DNA from: JACMRI01 sp043778625
Lineage (GTDB): Bacteria; Bacteroidota; Bacteroidia; UBA4408
DNA length: 24,255 bases
NCBI GenBank assembly: GCA_043778625.1
Contig: JAYWFU010000055.1
Span: 1-24,255, forward strand
Direction: 5' to 3'
The first letter of the stretch is position 1, and each line of letters opens with the position of its first letter. The translations under genes were made by a program, and so were the position numbers. Under the pieces are notes generated by a model, which searched no databases, was not told the DNA's origin, and saw only the letters and a list, made by a program, of their open reading frames with translations. Below are positions 16,731 through 24,255 of the stretch, piece after piece.

Positions 16731-17882
16731 AATTTGATTGTTATACGATTGATTAAAATATTGTTTTTTAAACCATAATTCAAATGCGGGGTCTAAAAAT
16801 TCAAACTGGTTATTTACTTCATGAATACTATCATTACTAATTAATACAGCTTTGTTTTTAATTACATTATTAGGAGTGCCTAATTGATGAGTTTGCATAA
16901 CAGCTACGCTCGTAAATTGAGTTTCGTTTTTAGCAATGGCTTTTAATAAATTAAGTTGTGTTGCACTAATTGTTTCTACTTCTTTTTGATATAATGGCGT
17001 ATTAGCTCTTACTAGTTCATTTAAGGCATTTTCAACATCACTAATCGTGGCTGTTTTTTGAGAAATATTCCAAGTATAATGTGCTAATTGTTGTACATAC
17101 CATGAATGATTTTTCATAGCATTAGGTATTTTTTCAGCAATTTTTGGAGATATTTTTTTACCTGATTGTTCAAAGCTCTCACAAATAAATTTTACCCACT
17201 TTTCAGTTGTAATTTTATTTAACAACATAATGTCTCCAAATCTATAGAATGGTTTCGACGGATTATTAAATATATCAGTCATCATGTGGCGTTTGCTTCC
17301 GTACAAACAATAAGTTACTAACTTATGGCGTTGCCAGCAGGCACGAAGTTTTTTTTCAAATACTTCGTAATTAGCAAAATGTGCTAAGTTTTGAAATTCA
17401 TCTAAACAAATAATAAAACGTATGTTTTTTTGTTTGGCAATAATTTCGGGCAAATCTATTATTTCGGCACTATTCGTACTTAAATCTTTCCAATCAAAAC
17501 TCAAGTTAAAATCGGTATTAGGGTCAATCCCTAATGTAAATTTAGGAATTAGTTTTTTAAAAAACTGTCCGCCACTTGCCGTCCAATCTTGCCATTTATT
17601 AGACGATGCTTTAATTACTTCTCTTGCAAAAAGCTCTAAAAACTCAGTTTCGCTACTTACTGAAAATAAATCTATAATTACAGTTTTTGTTTTTTTATCT
17701 TTCTTATTAATATTTGCTATTACTTTTTCTACTAACGACGACTTACCCCATCTGCGTGGAGAAATAAGCATTGTGTTAATTCCATTAACTAAGTTGGATT
17801 GTAGCTTTAATGTTTCTGCCTCTCTATTAGTAAACGATTTTTCGCTCACTGTTGTTCCGTAAATAAATGGCGAATCTTTCAT
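16728..17882 (-). CDS. AAA+ ATPase of the archaeal-type ATPase family (COG1672-like)
   Basis: 384 residues. N-terminal FIYGTTVSEKSFTNREAE is the usual entry of this family. Walker A is SPRRWGKSS (41-49, K47); Walker B is IICLDEFQNLA (D161, E162); a sensor-like CLYGSKRHMM (192-201) and the characteristic NPSKPFYRFGDIMLLNKI follow. The C-terminal third (about 265-384) has a winged-helix-like region ending in FEFLDPAFELWFKKQYF. All ATP-binding residues are intact, so the product is probably active. The family is abundant in archaea and in some bacteria, with no settled function; members are often called predicted ATPases of mobile or regulatory type. The gene begins 8 bases from one palindrome, and its stop lies inside the other, so coding sequence and repeats form one packed unit. 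It is inserted into an otherwise tidy run of envelope genes. Its codons appear more A/T-rich than those of its neighbours. Confidence 0.88.
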   Translation of the reverse strand: MKDSPFIYGTTVSEKSFTNREAETLKLQSNLVNGINTMLISPRRWGKSSLVEKVIANINKKDKKTKTVIIDLFSVSSETEFLELFAREVIKASSNKWQDWTASGGQFFKKLIPKFTLGIDPNTDFNLSFDWKDLSTNSAEIIDLPEIIAKQKNIRFIICLDEFQNLAHFANYEVFEKKLRACWQRHKLVTYCLYGSKRHMMTDIFNNPSKPFYRFGDIMLLNKITTEKWVKFICESFEQSGKKISPKIAEKIPNAMKNHSWYVQQLAHYTWNISQKTATISDVENALNELVRANTPLYQKEVETISATQLNLLKAIAKNETQFTSVAVMQTHQLGTPNNVIKNKAVLISNDSIHEVNNQFEFLDPAFELWFKKQYFNQSYNNQI

Positions 17883-17890
17883 TGTTTTTT

Positions 17891-17929
17891 ATTTTATACC
17901 TTTTGGTATAATACCCAAAGGTATAAAAT
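17891..17929. repeat. 39-nt near-perfect double palindrome upstream of the ATPase gene
   Basis: 19-base arms around a central A pair at 18 of 19 positions. Half-elements are TATACC-TTTT-GGTATA and ATACC-CAAA-GGTAT. It ends 8 bases (AAAAAACA on the coding strand) before the ATPase ATG. The stems are identical to those of the downstream palindrome, while the 4-base loops differ. Confidence 0.95.
17916..17923 (-). promoter_or_regulatory. -7 box (TACCTTTG) inside the upstream palindrome
   Basis: On the coding strand TACCTTTG matches TAnnTTTG, with 33 bases between it and the ATPase ATG. The single mismatch of the palindrome falls on the final G of this box, the base the promoter consensus needs. 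This suggests that the palindrome and promoter are superimposed, so that a dyad-binding protein could repress the gene. No -33 TTTG is clear. Confidence 0.4.
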
Positions 17930-17960
17930 ATTTTAGCACTTAAAATTATTATCTATAACG

Positions 17961-19235
17961 TTATTCCTTAACCCCAAATTTCTTGGCGTATTTGCTATAT
18001 AACTGTTTTTGATGATTAGATAAATCGACGCTAATACCGTTAGTGTACGCAGCTACTACATTGTTACTTTTAGCATCAAGCGCATCGCCTGTACTTACAA
18101 AAAATGTTGCGCTTTTACCTACTTCTAACGAACCATAGCTTTCGTCAATACCTATTATTTTTGCGGTACTTAATGTTATAGCCTGTAATGCCTCTTCGGA
18201 CGTTAAACCAAACGCAACTGTTGTACCTGCCTGAAATGGTAGGTTACGAGCCTGCATAGCTTCCATATCGCCCTCGTCACTTATGGCAAACAGTATATTA
18301 TGTTTTTTTAATTCTCCTGCTAATTTAGTATTGGCATATATGTCAGCATCTTCCTTATAAGATAGTGCGTGTGTCCGCCCTACAATTACAGGTATATTGT
18401 TTTTAATAAATAAATCAGCCACCTTACACGCCTCGGCACCACCTATTATTACAATTTTTTTAATTGCTAACTTTATCATTAATGTTATAGCTTCGGTTAT
18501 TTCTTTGGTGGTGTTGGCATACACGTACATACGCTTACTACCATCAAATACTCCTTTCATTGCTTTTAATTTTTGGTTATTTATAGTTGCCGTAGTACTT
18601 GCATTATACGCTTTGGCTTCGTTCAAAAATTGAGTAAGCTCCTGTAATTGAGTTTCGTAATTTTTATTTTTTTCCCATCCCGTTGGGCCAAGCTCACTCC
18701 AACCACTAGGTACTAGGAGGCTAGGCCAATTTAGGTGTACTCCATCATCAGCTTTAATAGTAGCATCTTCCCAATTCCAACCATTTAAGCTCATTATGCT
18801 CGACTGCCCGCTAATTAATCCTCCACGTGGCGTAGTTTGCACTAATAACACTCCGTTGCTACGTACAGTAGGTATTATCTTACTATCAGTATTATAGGCT
18901 ATTTGCGCACGTACGTGTGGGTTAAGATAACCTGCCTCAGCAAAATCAATGGTACTACGTACGGCATCTACTTCAGTTAACCCCAACGTAATAAACGGAG
19001 CTATAATACCAGGATAAATATGCTGCCCCGTAACATCAATTATACTATCCGTAGCAAGTGGCAAGTAGTTATTACTAGCTGAAATTATCTTACTTTTTTC
19101 AATAGCTAATGTTCCTTTGGTTATTACTTGTGTATTACCAATATGTAAGGTAGCGTTAGTATACACAATACGTTTACTTTGTGCTAATAGTAAGGTATGT
19201 AAGGCAAGTAATATGAGTGTAGATAGTAATTTCAT
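17961..19235 (-). CDS. Amidohydrolase-superfamily protein lacking the HxH metal motif
   Basis: 424 residues. A signal peptide (1-18, LLLAQ) indicates export. The flanking beta domain typical of amidohydrolases is present (IVYTNATLHIGNTQVI at the front; GSLEVGKSATFFVSTGD at the back). At the end of the first barrel strand, where active members have PGxIDxHxH, this protein reads YPGIIAPFITLGLTEV. Both metal-binding histidines are replaced. Later elements (GRTHALSY, AISDEGD) are partly kept. It is therefore probably non-hydrolytic or altered in chemistry. It starts 19 bases after the stop of the large amidohydrolase gene and very likely forms an operon, and perhaps a complex, with it. Paired genes of this kind are common in Bacteroidota and annotated only as amidohydrolase. 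The substrate is unknown. Confidence 0.82.
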   Translation of the reverse strand: MKLLSTLILLALHTLLLAQSKRIVYTNATLHIGNTQVITKGTLAIEKSKIISASNNYLPLATDSIIDVTGQHIYPGIIAPFITLGLTEVDAVRSTIDFAEAGYLNPHVRAQIAYNTDSKIIPTVRSNGVLLVQTTPRGGLISGQSSIMSLNGWNWEDATIKADDGVHLNWPSLLVPSGWSELGPTGWEKNKNYETQLQELTQFLNEAKAYNASTTATINNQKLKAMKGVFDGSKRMYVYANTTKEITEAITLMIKLAIKKIVIIGGAEACKVADLFIKNNIPVIVGRTHALSYKEDADIYANTKLAGELKKHNILFAISDEGDMEAMQARNLPFQAGTTVAFGLTSEEALQAITLSTAKIIGIDESYGSLEVGKSATFFVSTGDALDAKSNNVVAAYTNGISVDLSNHQKQLYSKYAKKFGVKE

Positions 19236-19254
19236 TGTAAAGTTATTGGTTAAA

Positions 19255-22230
19255 TTATTTTGCTAAATAGTTACTTTCAACACTCTCGCAGTCGTAGAGT
19301 AGTTGTTTTTTTGGCATTGGTTTTATAACAGGCGTTCCGTTATTTTTAACTACAATTAATTTTTGTATTAAGCGGTTACGCTCGTAGGCAATGATGTTGC
19401 GTAGTTGCTCGTCGCGGGCTATGTCGTAGTATAGTATGCCGTCTACGAATGTTTTTTGCGCACGTGCATACACACTTAATGGGTTATTGTTCCATAGCAC
19501 TACATCGGCATCTTTTCCAACCTTAATGCTTCCCATTTTGGCATCTAAATGCAACATCTTGGCAGGGTTAAGGGTTACAAATTTCAAGGCGTCTTCTTCA
19601 CTTATGTTACCATATTTTACAGCCTTACCCGCCTCTTGGTTTAATCGGCGTGCCATTTCAGCATCATCGCTATTAAAGCTCGTGTTTACTCCCATTTTGT
19701 GTAGCAGTGCACCGTTGTAAGGTATGGCATCTTGCACCTCCATTTTGTAGGCCCACCAATCGCTAAAGGTACTAGCGTTAGCACCGTGTGCTTTTAATTT
19801 ATCAGCCACTTTGTAGCCCTCTAATATGTGGGTAAATGTATTTAATGTAAATCCAAAACTATCGGCTACGTGCAACAGCATATTTACTTCGCTTTGTAGG
19901 TAACTATGGCAAGTAATGAATCGTTGTTTATTTACAATTTCTAACAATGTTTCGCACTCTAAATCCTTACGATAGTTGGGTTGTAATTTCTTTTTTTCGT
20001 ATTCACGTGCACGTGTAAACGCATCAACAAAGGTTTGTTCAACGCCCATACGTGTTTGTGGGAAACGCTTGGTGTACTTATCGCCCCAGTTACTTTGCTT
20101 AACATTTTCGCCCAAAGCACATTTAATAAATTTATCAGCCCCTACTATTTTTAATTGCTCGGCACTTACACCCCAGCGCAACTTAATCATAGCACTTTGC
20201 CCGCCAATTACGTTAGCCGAGCCATGTAATAATTGCGATGCTACCACTCCGCCCGATAGCTGACGATAAATATTTATATCCTCGCTGTTTACCACATCGG
20301 CAATACTTACTTCGGCCGTTACGGCTTGCGCACCTTCATTAACGCCACCACTTACAGCAATGTGCGAATGCTCATCAATAATACCTGCGGTAAGGTGCAT
20401 TCCCTGTGCATCAATAGCCTCAGCACCTGCGGGAGTAGCTAAGTTTTTGCCTACACTTTTAATTTTACCATCAGCAAGTATCACATCAGTATTGGTAACA
20501 ATGCCATCAGTTTCGTTAGTCCACACGGTAGCGTTTTTTATATGATACGTTTTAGGGGTTGGTAATTCATCAAACCCATACGCCATCATAGGGTAGGTTA
20601 CATGCCCTAACTCATAAGGCTTTGTAGTGTCGGGTTTAGTTTTTATAGTGTCTTCATAATTTTGAATGCGTGTAGCTTTCCATGTTATTTGCTTTCCATT
20701 TTCATCAAAACCATAACCATTTAATACATTACCCTCTGCGCTGGCAACGCCTGTTAAGCGCACCGTTCCTAAGGCTGGCACGTCATAATTTAATGTAATA
20801 ATGGCACGTTCTATTTTGTAGGTAGCTTTGTAAGTAGTGGTGTCGTGGGTTAATTTAAGTTTAGGATTTTGCACCTCGCCCGACAATACAAACTGAATAT
20901 TATCATCATAGTTCATACGGTACTTACCACGTGTATCATTGGTTTCGAGCGTTTGGTACACGTAAGGTTCGCCCTGTATGTAATGTTGCATAATGTTTGT
21001 TTTACTATTAAACACATTACCATTAGTAATAATAAAGTTAGCCAAACGCCCAATGTTTAAACTCCCTACTTTGTTACTCACATTTAATTGCTCAGCAGGC
21101 ACGGTTAGCAAGGCTTTTAGGGCAGTGGTTTCCGATAGACCATACAATACGTACTTACGCAAATTGTTCCAAAATTCTTTTTTTTCTTTTAATCCTTGTG
21201 TTGAAATAGAAAATATAATTCCGTTTTTTTCGAGCGTAGCCAAATTAGTTACTGCAAGTTCCCAATGTTTAAGTTCTTGTAACGATACATTTTCGGCATC
21301 GGCAGCATCTTCCACATCGTACGCAGCGGGTAGGTTTACAGTAGCTATTAATTGTATATTAAGCGCCTTAACATCAGCTATGCGTTGGTATTCGTCCCCT
21401 GATGATTTTAATAAAAACGATTTATTAAATTCTTTAGCTATGGCATTGGCACGTACTAAGTTTTGTTTATCAGTGGCGTCAAACATCAATGGCAAATTCC
21501 AATTATCGTTTAGTGCTTGTAACGATAAATTATTTTCTTTTTTGTTAGCTTCGTTTTTATACCATTGTGCATCGTATAACGTTTGACGCAGCAAAGCTAT
21601 ACTACCCATAAGCGATGATGGATACTCTTGTTTTGATACTCCTTTATTAAACGAAAATTGCAACGTGGCTTTATCTTTTAACAACGTAGCGTATGCTTTA
21701 TTATTAGCCAATGTAGTTATTGCGCTAGTGCCTCGTACAATACCGTTGGCGTTAAACGTATTTATGGTACCAAAGCCTAGTTTACGCAGTTCATCGGCTT
21801 GCGCATCGTTATAATTATAATTTTCGGCAGCATTATATTCGGGCGCAATGCTTTCGTTCCAGTAATATGCCCCTTTTTTATTTGTTTCGTATTGCGCTTC
21901 ATCGCTAGGTATAGCCTTACTTTCGGCGATACCTACATTAGGTGCAAATACATCAATGAACGATGGGTATATCCATTTATTACTACAATTAATTATTACA
22001 CAATTAGTAGGCAATGCCATGTTAGTGCTTACTTGCTCCACTATACCATTGCGTATAAGCAAGGTGGCATCGGTTACAATGTTGGTAGGGTCAATATAAA
22101 TTTTGGCGTGAGTAAACGCATAGTACACATTAACCTGTGTATTTACGCCATTTACAGGGAAGGTAGTTTCTTGCGCAAACGAATAATTAATAGTAATAAA
22201 AAGTAATACTGTGGCAATAATTTTAGTCAT
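19255..22230 (-). CDS. Large exported double-domain amidohydrolase
   Basis: 991 residues from the ATG at 22228-22230 (MTKIIATVLLFITINYSFAQ, a signal peptide). An in-frame start eight codons earlier would spoil the signal. The N-terminal half (about 30-425) is an amidohydrolase-like domain with a degenerate site (IYPSFIDVFAPNVGI instead of the HxH motif). A beta-rich linker covers about 430-560. The C-terminal half (about 565-950) keeps an active-looking site: LTAGIIDEHSHIAV (H621, H623), FITCHSYLQSE (H775), FTHILEGY (H801) and the late FNSDDAEMARR (D855). Imidazolonepropionase- or dipeptidase-like hydrolysis of cyclic amides or peptides in the periplasm is plausible; the substrate is not known. 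It heads an operon with the second amidohydrolase gene. Confidence 0.87.
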   Translation of the reverse strand: MTKIIATVLLFITINYSFAQETTFPVNGVNTQVNVYYAFTHAKIYIDPTNIVTDATLLIRNGIVEQVSTNMALPTNCVIINCSNKWIYPSFIDVFAPNVGIAESKAIPSDEAQYETNKKGAYYWNESIAPEYNAAENYNYNDAQADELRKLGFGTINTFNANGIVRGTSAITTLANNKAYATLLKDKATLQFSFNKGVSKQEYPSSLMGSIALLRQTLYDAQWYKNEANKKENNLSLQALNDNWNLPLMFDATDKQNLVRANAIAKEFNKSFLLKSSGDEYQRIADVKALNIQLIATVNLPAAYDVEDAADAENVSLQELKHWELAVTNLATLEKNGIIFSISTQGLKEKKEFWNNLRKYVLYGLSETTALKALLTVPAEQLNVSNKVGSLNIGRLANFIITNGNVFNSKTNIMQHYIQGEPYVYQTLETNDTRGKYRMNYDDNIQFVLSGEVQNPKLKLTHDTTTYKATYKIERAIITLNYDVPALGTVRLTGVASAEGNVLNGYGFDENGKQITWKATRIQNYEDTIKTKPDTTKPYELGHVTYPMMAYGFDELPTPKTYHIKNATVWTNETDGIVTNTDVILADGKIKSVGKNLATPAGAEAIDAQGMHLTAGIIDEHSHIAVSGGVNEGAQAVTAEVSIADVVNSEDINIYRQLSGGVVASQLLHGSANVIGGQSAMIKLRWGVSAEQLKIVGADKFIKCALGENVKQSNWGDKYTKRFPQTRMGVEQTFVDAFTRAREYEKKKLQPNYRKDLECETLLEIVNKQRFITCHSYLQSEVNMLLHVADSFGFTLNTFTHILEGYKVADKLKAHGANASTFSDWWAYKMEVQDAIPYNGALLHKMGVNTSFNSDDAEMARRLNQEAGKAVKYGNISEEDALKFVTLNPAKMLHLDAKMGSIKVGKDADVVLWNNNPLSVYARAQKTFVDGILYYDIARDEQLRNIIAYERNRLIQKLIVVKNNGTPVIKPMPKKQLLYDCESVESNYLAK

Positions 22231-22251
22231 AATAACAATGTTTATATCCAA

Positions 22252-22259
22252 CAAATATA
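22252..22259 (-). promoter_or_regulatory. Bacteroidota-type -7 box (TATATTTG) for the amidohydrolase operon
   Basis: TATATTTG on the minus strand matches TAnnTTTG exactly, 21 bases upstream of the ATG at 22230. About 19 bases further upstream is TTTAA, a weak fit to the -33 TTTG. The position in the short gap after the helicase gene supports its use. Confidence 0.5.
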
Positions 22260-22320
22260 ATAGATAATATATGTTAAATAGGCACTAAGTTGTGGTGTAA
22301 TAATGGCTTGCGCCTAGTGT

Positions 22321-24255
22321 TTAATCCTCTAACTTAAACTTACTTAAATTATAGTGCGCCTGCGCAAAAGCAATATCTCCAAAAGAATAATCAGCCGAAA
22401 GCAACGATTTTATTAACGTACGCGAGTGATGGTTATCCTCGTCAATTACGGCTAGTATGGTATCTAACTTTTCAACTGATAAAAAGTCCAACGCTTTTAA
22501 TTTGCCAGTAGCTATATAACTTGCCAAATGACTTTCAATAGTACTTACTGCCAAGGTGCGTTCTACGGCTATTTCAGCTATTGTTTTGCCTTGTTTGTAT
22601 AGCGTGTAAGTAATTTGTTTGGTGGGTATTTTTTCTAATCCTTCGTTTTTTTCTGTTTTAGGTTTAGCCTCTTTTTTTGCTTTTGCAGGTTTTTCATCTG
22701 CCGAATATTTAGCAGTAACCGCTTCCGCCATATCTTGTAAGCGTTGCGTAAGGTTTATTACTTTACTGTTATCGTCCTTAGTGTATTCAGTATTATTACA
22801 TACCGCTAGGCACAATGCAGTAGCTTTTTTTACTCGCTCTTGTTGCTTGTACAACAATGCCTCCAAGGTTTGTAGTTCTTTGGCGTAAGCTTTTACGTTT
22901 TTTTCGGTAGTTAATTTTAATAATAATTCAAATATTTTTTTGGATTGTGAGGTAAGTTGCCCCATAAAATATCCTTCGGCAGCATTAACTCGTGCATGTA
23001 GTTTTTCTAAATTTTCGTTGGTGGGCGTGTATAGCAAGTTATTAATTTCGTTGGTAAATTTGTTGGCTGTTACTTCTAACGGAGCAATTACGGCGCACAA
23101 TTCCTTAGCAAATTTATGGTGTTTTTGCTTGGCTGATTTTTCTTCGCTCTTGGCCGTATACGATGCCTCGTGCTCTTGTGCAGCAGTGTATAACTCTCTA
23201 AAATTATAACTCTGTAACAAATAATTACGCAAAAACACAGGAGTTTCCTGCTGTATAACCGTAGTTAATGTTTCGGCCGAAGCCTTGTTATTTCCATAGG
23301 CCACAATAGTAGCATCTTGCGTAAGCGAACCATTGTTAATGTACGAACTCATTACCAGCCCGTCTAACGAGCGCATGCGCGATAGCGCTACATACACCTG
23401 CCCTGGCGCAAATGCTTGTCCAATATCTACAATAGCTTTTTCAAACGTTAAACCTTGACTTTTGTGTACGGTTATTGCCCACGCTAACTTTATAGGGTAT
23501 TGGGTAAACGAACCTATTACTTCCTCATCAATTTGATTAGTAGCACTGTTAAGCACGTATTTAATATTTTTCCAACTATTGGTGTCAATTTTTAAGGGGT
23601 ATGGGCTGTCTTCAAACGTTACCTCAATACTATCAGTGGCTAACTTTGATATCGTGGCTAGCTTACCATTATAATAGCGTTTTTCGGCATCGTTTTTAAC
23701 AAACATAACCTGTGCGCCTAGTTTTAATACTAACTTATTATCTACGGGATAATTATTTTCGGCGAACTCGCCCTCCACTGTCGCGGTATAATTATAGGCC
23801 GAAGTGGTTAACGCATTAAGCTGCTCGCTATTTATAGCATCAGCTTTATAGTTGTGGGTGGTAAGGGTTATGTACTTATTATTGGTGGTTGATTTAAAAC
23901 TAGGGTTGTAATGTTGGTTAAGTAATTCAATATCTTGCGCCGTAATAATACCGTTGCGTAAGTTGTTGAGTAGAGCTATAAACACTTCGTCTTTTTGGCG
24001 ATAAATTTTATCTAACTCTACATATATCGGCGATTGATTAGCTAATGATAGCGCATCAAAAAAATAAATTGTTTTGTAATAATTTTGTAATATTTTCCAT
24101 TCTTCGGGCTTTATTACTGGGGGTAACTGTAACATATCACCAATAAATAACACTTGCACCCCACCAAAATCAGCGTTAGGGTTACGGCGCACTATTTTGC
24201 ATACGGTACTTACGGCATCTAAAATATCAGCACGGAGCATACTTACTTCATCAAT
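22321..24255 (-). CDS. PIF1/Dda-like DNA helicase with C-terminal HTH, 5' end outside the window
   Basis: The frame stays open to the window edge, so the N-terminus with Walker A is missing; about 644 residues are visible. They begin at Walker B (IDEVSMLRAD), followed by motif III (IGDMLQLPPV), then ITVHKSQGLTFEKAIVDIG (motif V, UvrD_C_2-like) and the arginine-finger motif VI (GQVYVALSRMRSLDG). This order is that of superfamily 1B helicases (PIF1/RecD2/Dda), 5'-to-3' DNA unwinders. A long helical, Lys/Glu-rich region with an AKAKKEAKPK stretch comes next, then an HTH_40-type helix-turn-helix (TLYKQGKTIAEIAVERTLAV, about 100 residues from the end). The HTH is common in Bacteroidota versions and may assist DNA binding. 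The ATG at 24238-24240 is internal and not the true start. A role in replication or recombination is likely. Confidence 0.92.
   Translation of the reverse strand: MDEVSMLRADILDAVSTVCKIVRRNPNADFGGVQVLFIGDMLQLPPVIKPEEWKILQNYYKTIYFFDALSLANQSPIYVELDKIYRQKDEVFIALLNNLRNGIITAQDIELLNQHYNPSFKSTTNNKYITLTTHNYKADAINSEQLNALTTSAYNYTATVEGEFAENNYPVDNKLVLKLGAQVMFVKNDAEKRYYNGKLATISKLATDSIEVTFEDSPYPLKIDTNSWKNIKYVLNSATNQIDEEVIGSFTQYPIKLAWAITVHKSQGLTFEKAIVDIGQAFAPGQVYVALSRMRSLDGLVMSSYINNGSLTQDATIVAYGNNKASAETLTTVIQQETPVFLRNYLLQSYNFRELYTAAQEHEASYTAKSEEKSAKQKHHKFAKELCAVIAPLEVTANKFTNEINNLLYTPTNENLEKLHARVNAAEGYFMGQLTSQSKKIFELLLKLTTEKNVKAYAKELQTLEALLYKQQERVKKATALCLAVCNNTEYTKDDNSKVINLTQRLQDMAEAVTAKYSADEKPAKAKKEAKPKTEKNEGLEKIPTKQITYTLYKQGKTIAEIAVERTLAVSTIESHLASYIATGKLKALDFLSVEKLDTILAVIDEDNHHSRTLIKSLLSADYSFGDIAFAQAHYNLSKFKLED

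Larger units (their letters stand above)
16681..17939. mobile_element. Candidate minimal mobile cassette: AAA+ ATPase gene between palindromic terminal inverted repeats
   Basis: On the plus strand the unit begins GTGTTAATAATTTTATACC; on the minus strand the other end begins GTGCTAAAATATTTTATACC. These ends are related inverted repeats of about 48 bp (2 mismatches and one indel in the first 20 bases; all palindrome stems identical). TTAA lies immediately outside each end (16677-16680 and 17940-17943). It could be a target duplication or simply part of the repeat, because TTAA is its own complement. The interior holds one ATPase gene and no transposase or integrase. Removing the unit leaves a normal short gap between the amidohydrolase and permease genes. 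I infer mobility from structure; insertion sequences mobilised in trans, or selfish units comparable to REP/RAYT, are the nearest analogies. An alternative is that the ends are simply operator and terminator elements that evolved with this gene. Confidence 0.5.

Noticed and set aside
16688..17929. Reading the palindromes as IS200/IS605-type ends.
   Set aside because: Those ends are not inverted repeats of one another and go with a HUH transposase. Here the ends are true inverted repeats and no such enzyme is encoded.
20993..21586. A 197-codon open frame on the plus strand within the large amidohydrolase gene.
   Set aside because: It is antisense to a well-supported gene, its product is Ser/Cys/Leu-rich without motifs, and it has no start context of its own.

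Overview
The window is chromosomal DNA from a low-GC member of the Bacteroidota. Evidence: two proteins end in the C-terminal sorting domain of the type IX secretion system (PNP motif, Lys/Val-rich last strand); DUF3822 sits beside rsmD and coaD; the helicase carries a C-terminal HTH typical of this phylum; promoter-like TAnnTTTG boxes lie upstream of several genes; and Shine-Dalgarno sequences are not evident. The exact family cannot be named from sequence alone. Nearly all genes are on the minus strand. The exceptions are a cyclophilin, a cysteine desulfurase and a transposase fragment.

Layout. (1) Bases 1-3398 are accessory in character: a broken T9SS cargo gene, a YHYH-domain T9SS protein, and an IS5-like transposase fragment abutting a metallophosphatase that has lost its C-terminus. 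(2) Bases 3399-6750 form a compact minus-strand run: dnaX, then a 5'-nucleotidase C-domain lipoprotein, then the truncated metallophosphatase. (3) Bases 6822-9568 hold a small lipoprotein gene with its terminator, and the plus-strand cyclophilin and cysteine desulfurase, closed by elaborate hairpins. (4) Bases 9581-12777 are a tight minus-strand operon: DUF3822, rsmD, coaD and a thioredoxin-like protein without a CxxC motif, with overlapping or nearly touching ends. (5) Bases 12968-16663 encode a GT39-like membrane glycosyltransferase, a GT2 glycosyltransferase and an ABC permease of the MacB/FtsX type. (6) Bases 16681-17939 are a 1.26 kb cassette with one AAA+ ATPase gene between two elaborate inverted-repeat palindromes. 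(7) Bases 17961-22230 encode two amidohydrolase-superfamily proteins. (8) Bases 22321-24255 are the 3' part of a PIF1/Dda-like helicase that runs off the window.

The most interesting object is region 6. Both ends of the ATPase cassette carry a related terminal inverted repeat of about 48 bp, beginning GTGyTAA and containing a double palindrome of the form TTTTATACC-N4-GGTAT-w-ATACC-N4-GGTATAAAA. The stems are identical between the two ends. The 4-base loops differ between ends but remain (nearly) complementary to each other within each end. The cassette is bordered on both sides by TTAA. It contains no transposase and sits neatly in what would otherwise be an intergenic gap of about 55 bp between an amidohydrolase gene and a permease gene. 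I interpret it as a candidate minimal mobile or selfish ATPase unit. This is inference and needs comparison with other copies and with empty sites.

The rest is mostly housekeeping (DNA polymerase III tau/gamma, CoA synthesis, rRNA methylation, sulfur transfer, protein folding) mixed with envelope and secretion functions. No tRNA, rRNA, CRISPR array or phage module was seen.
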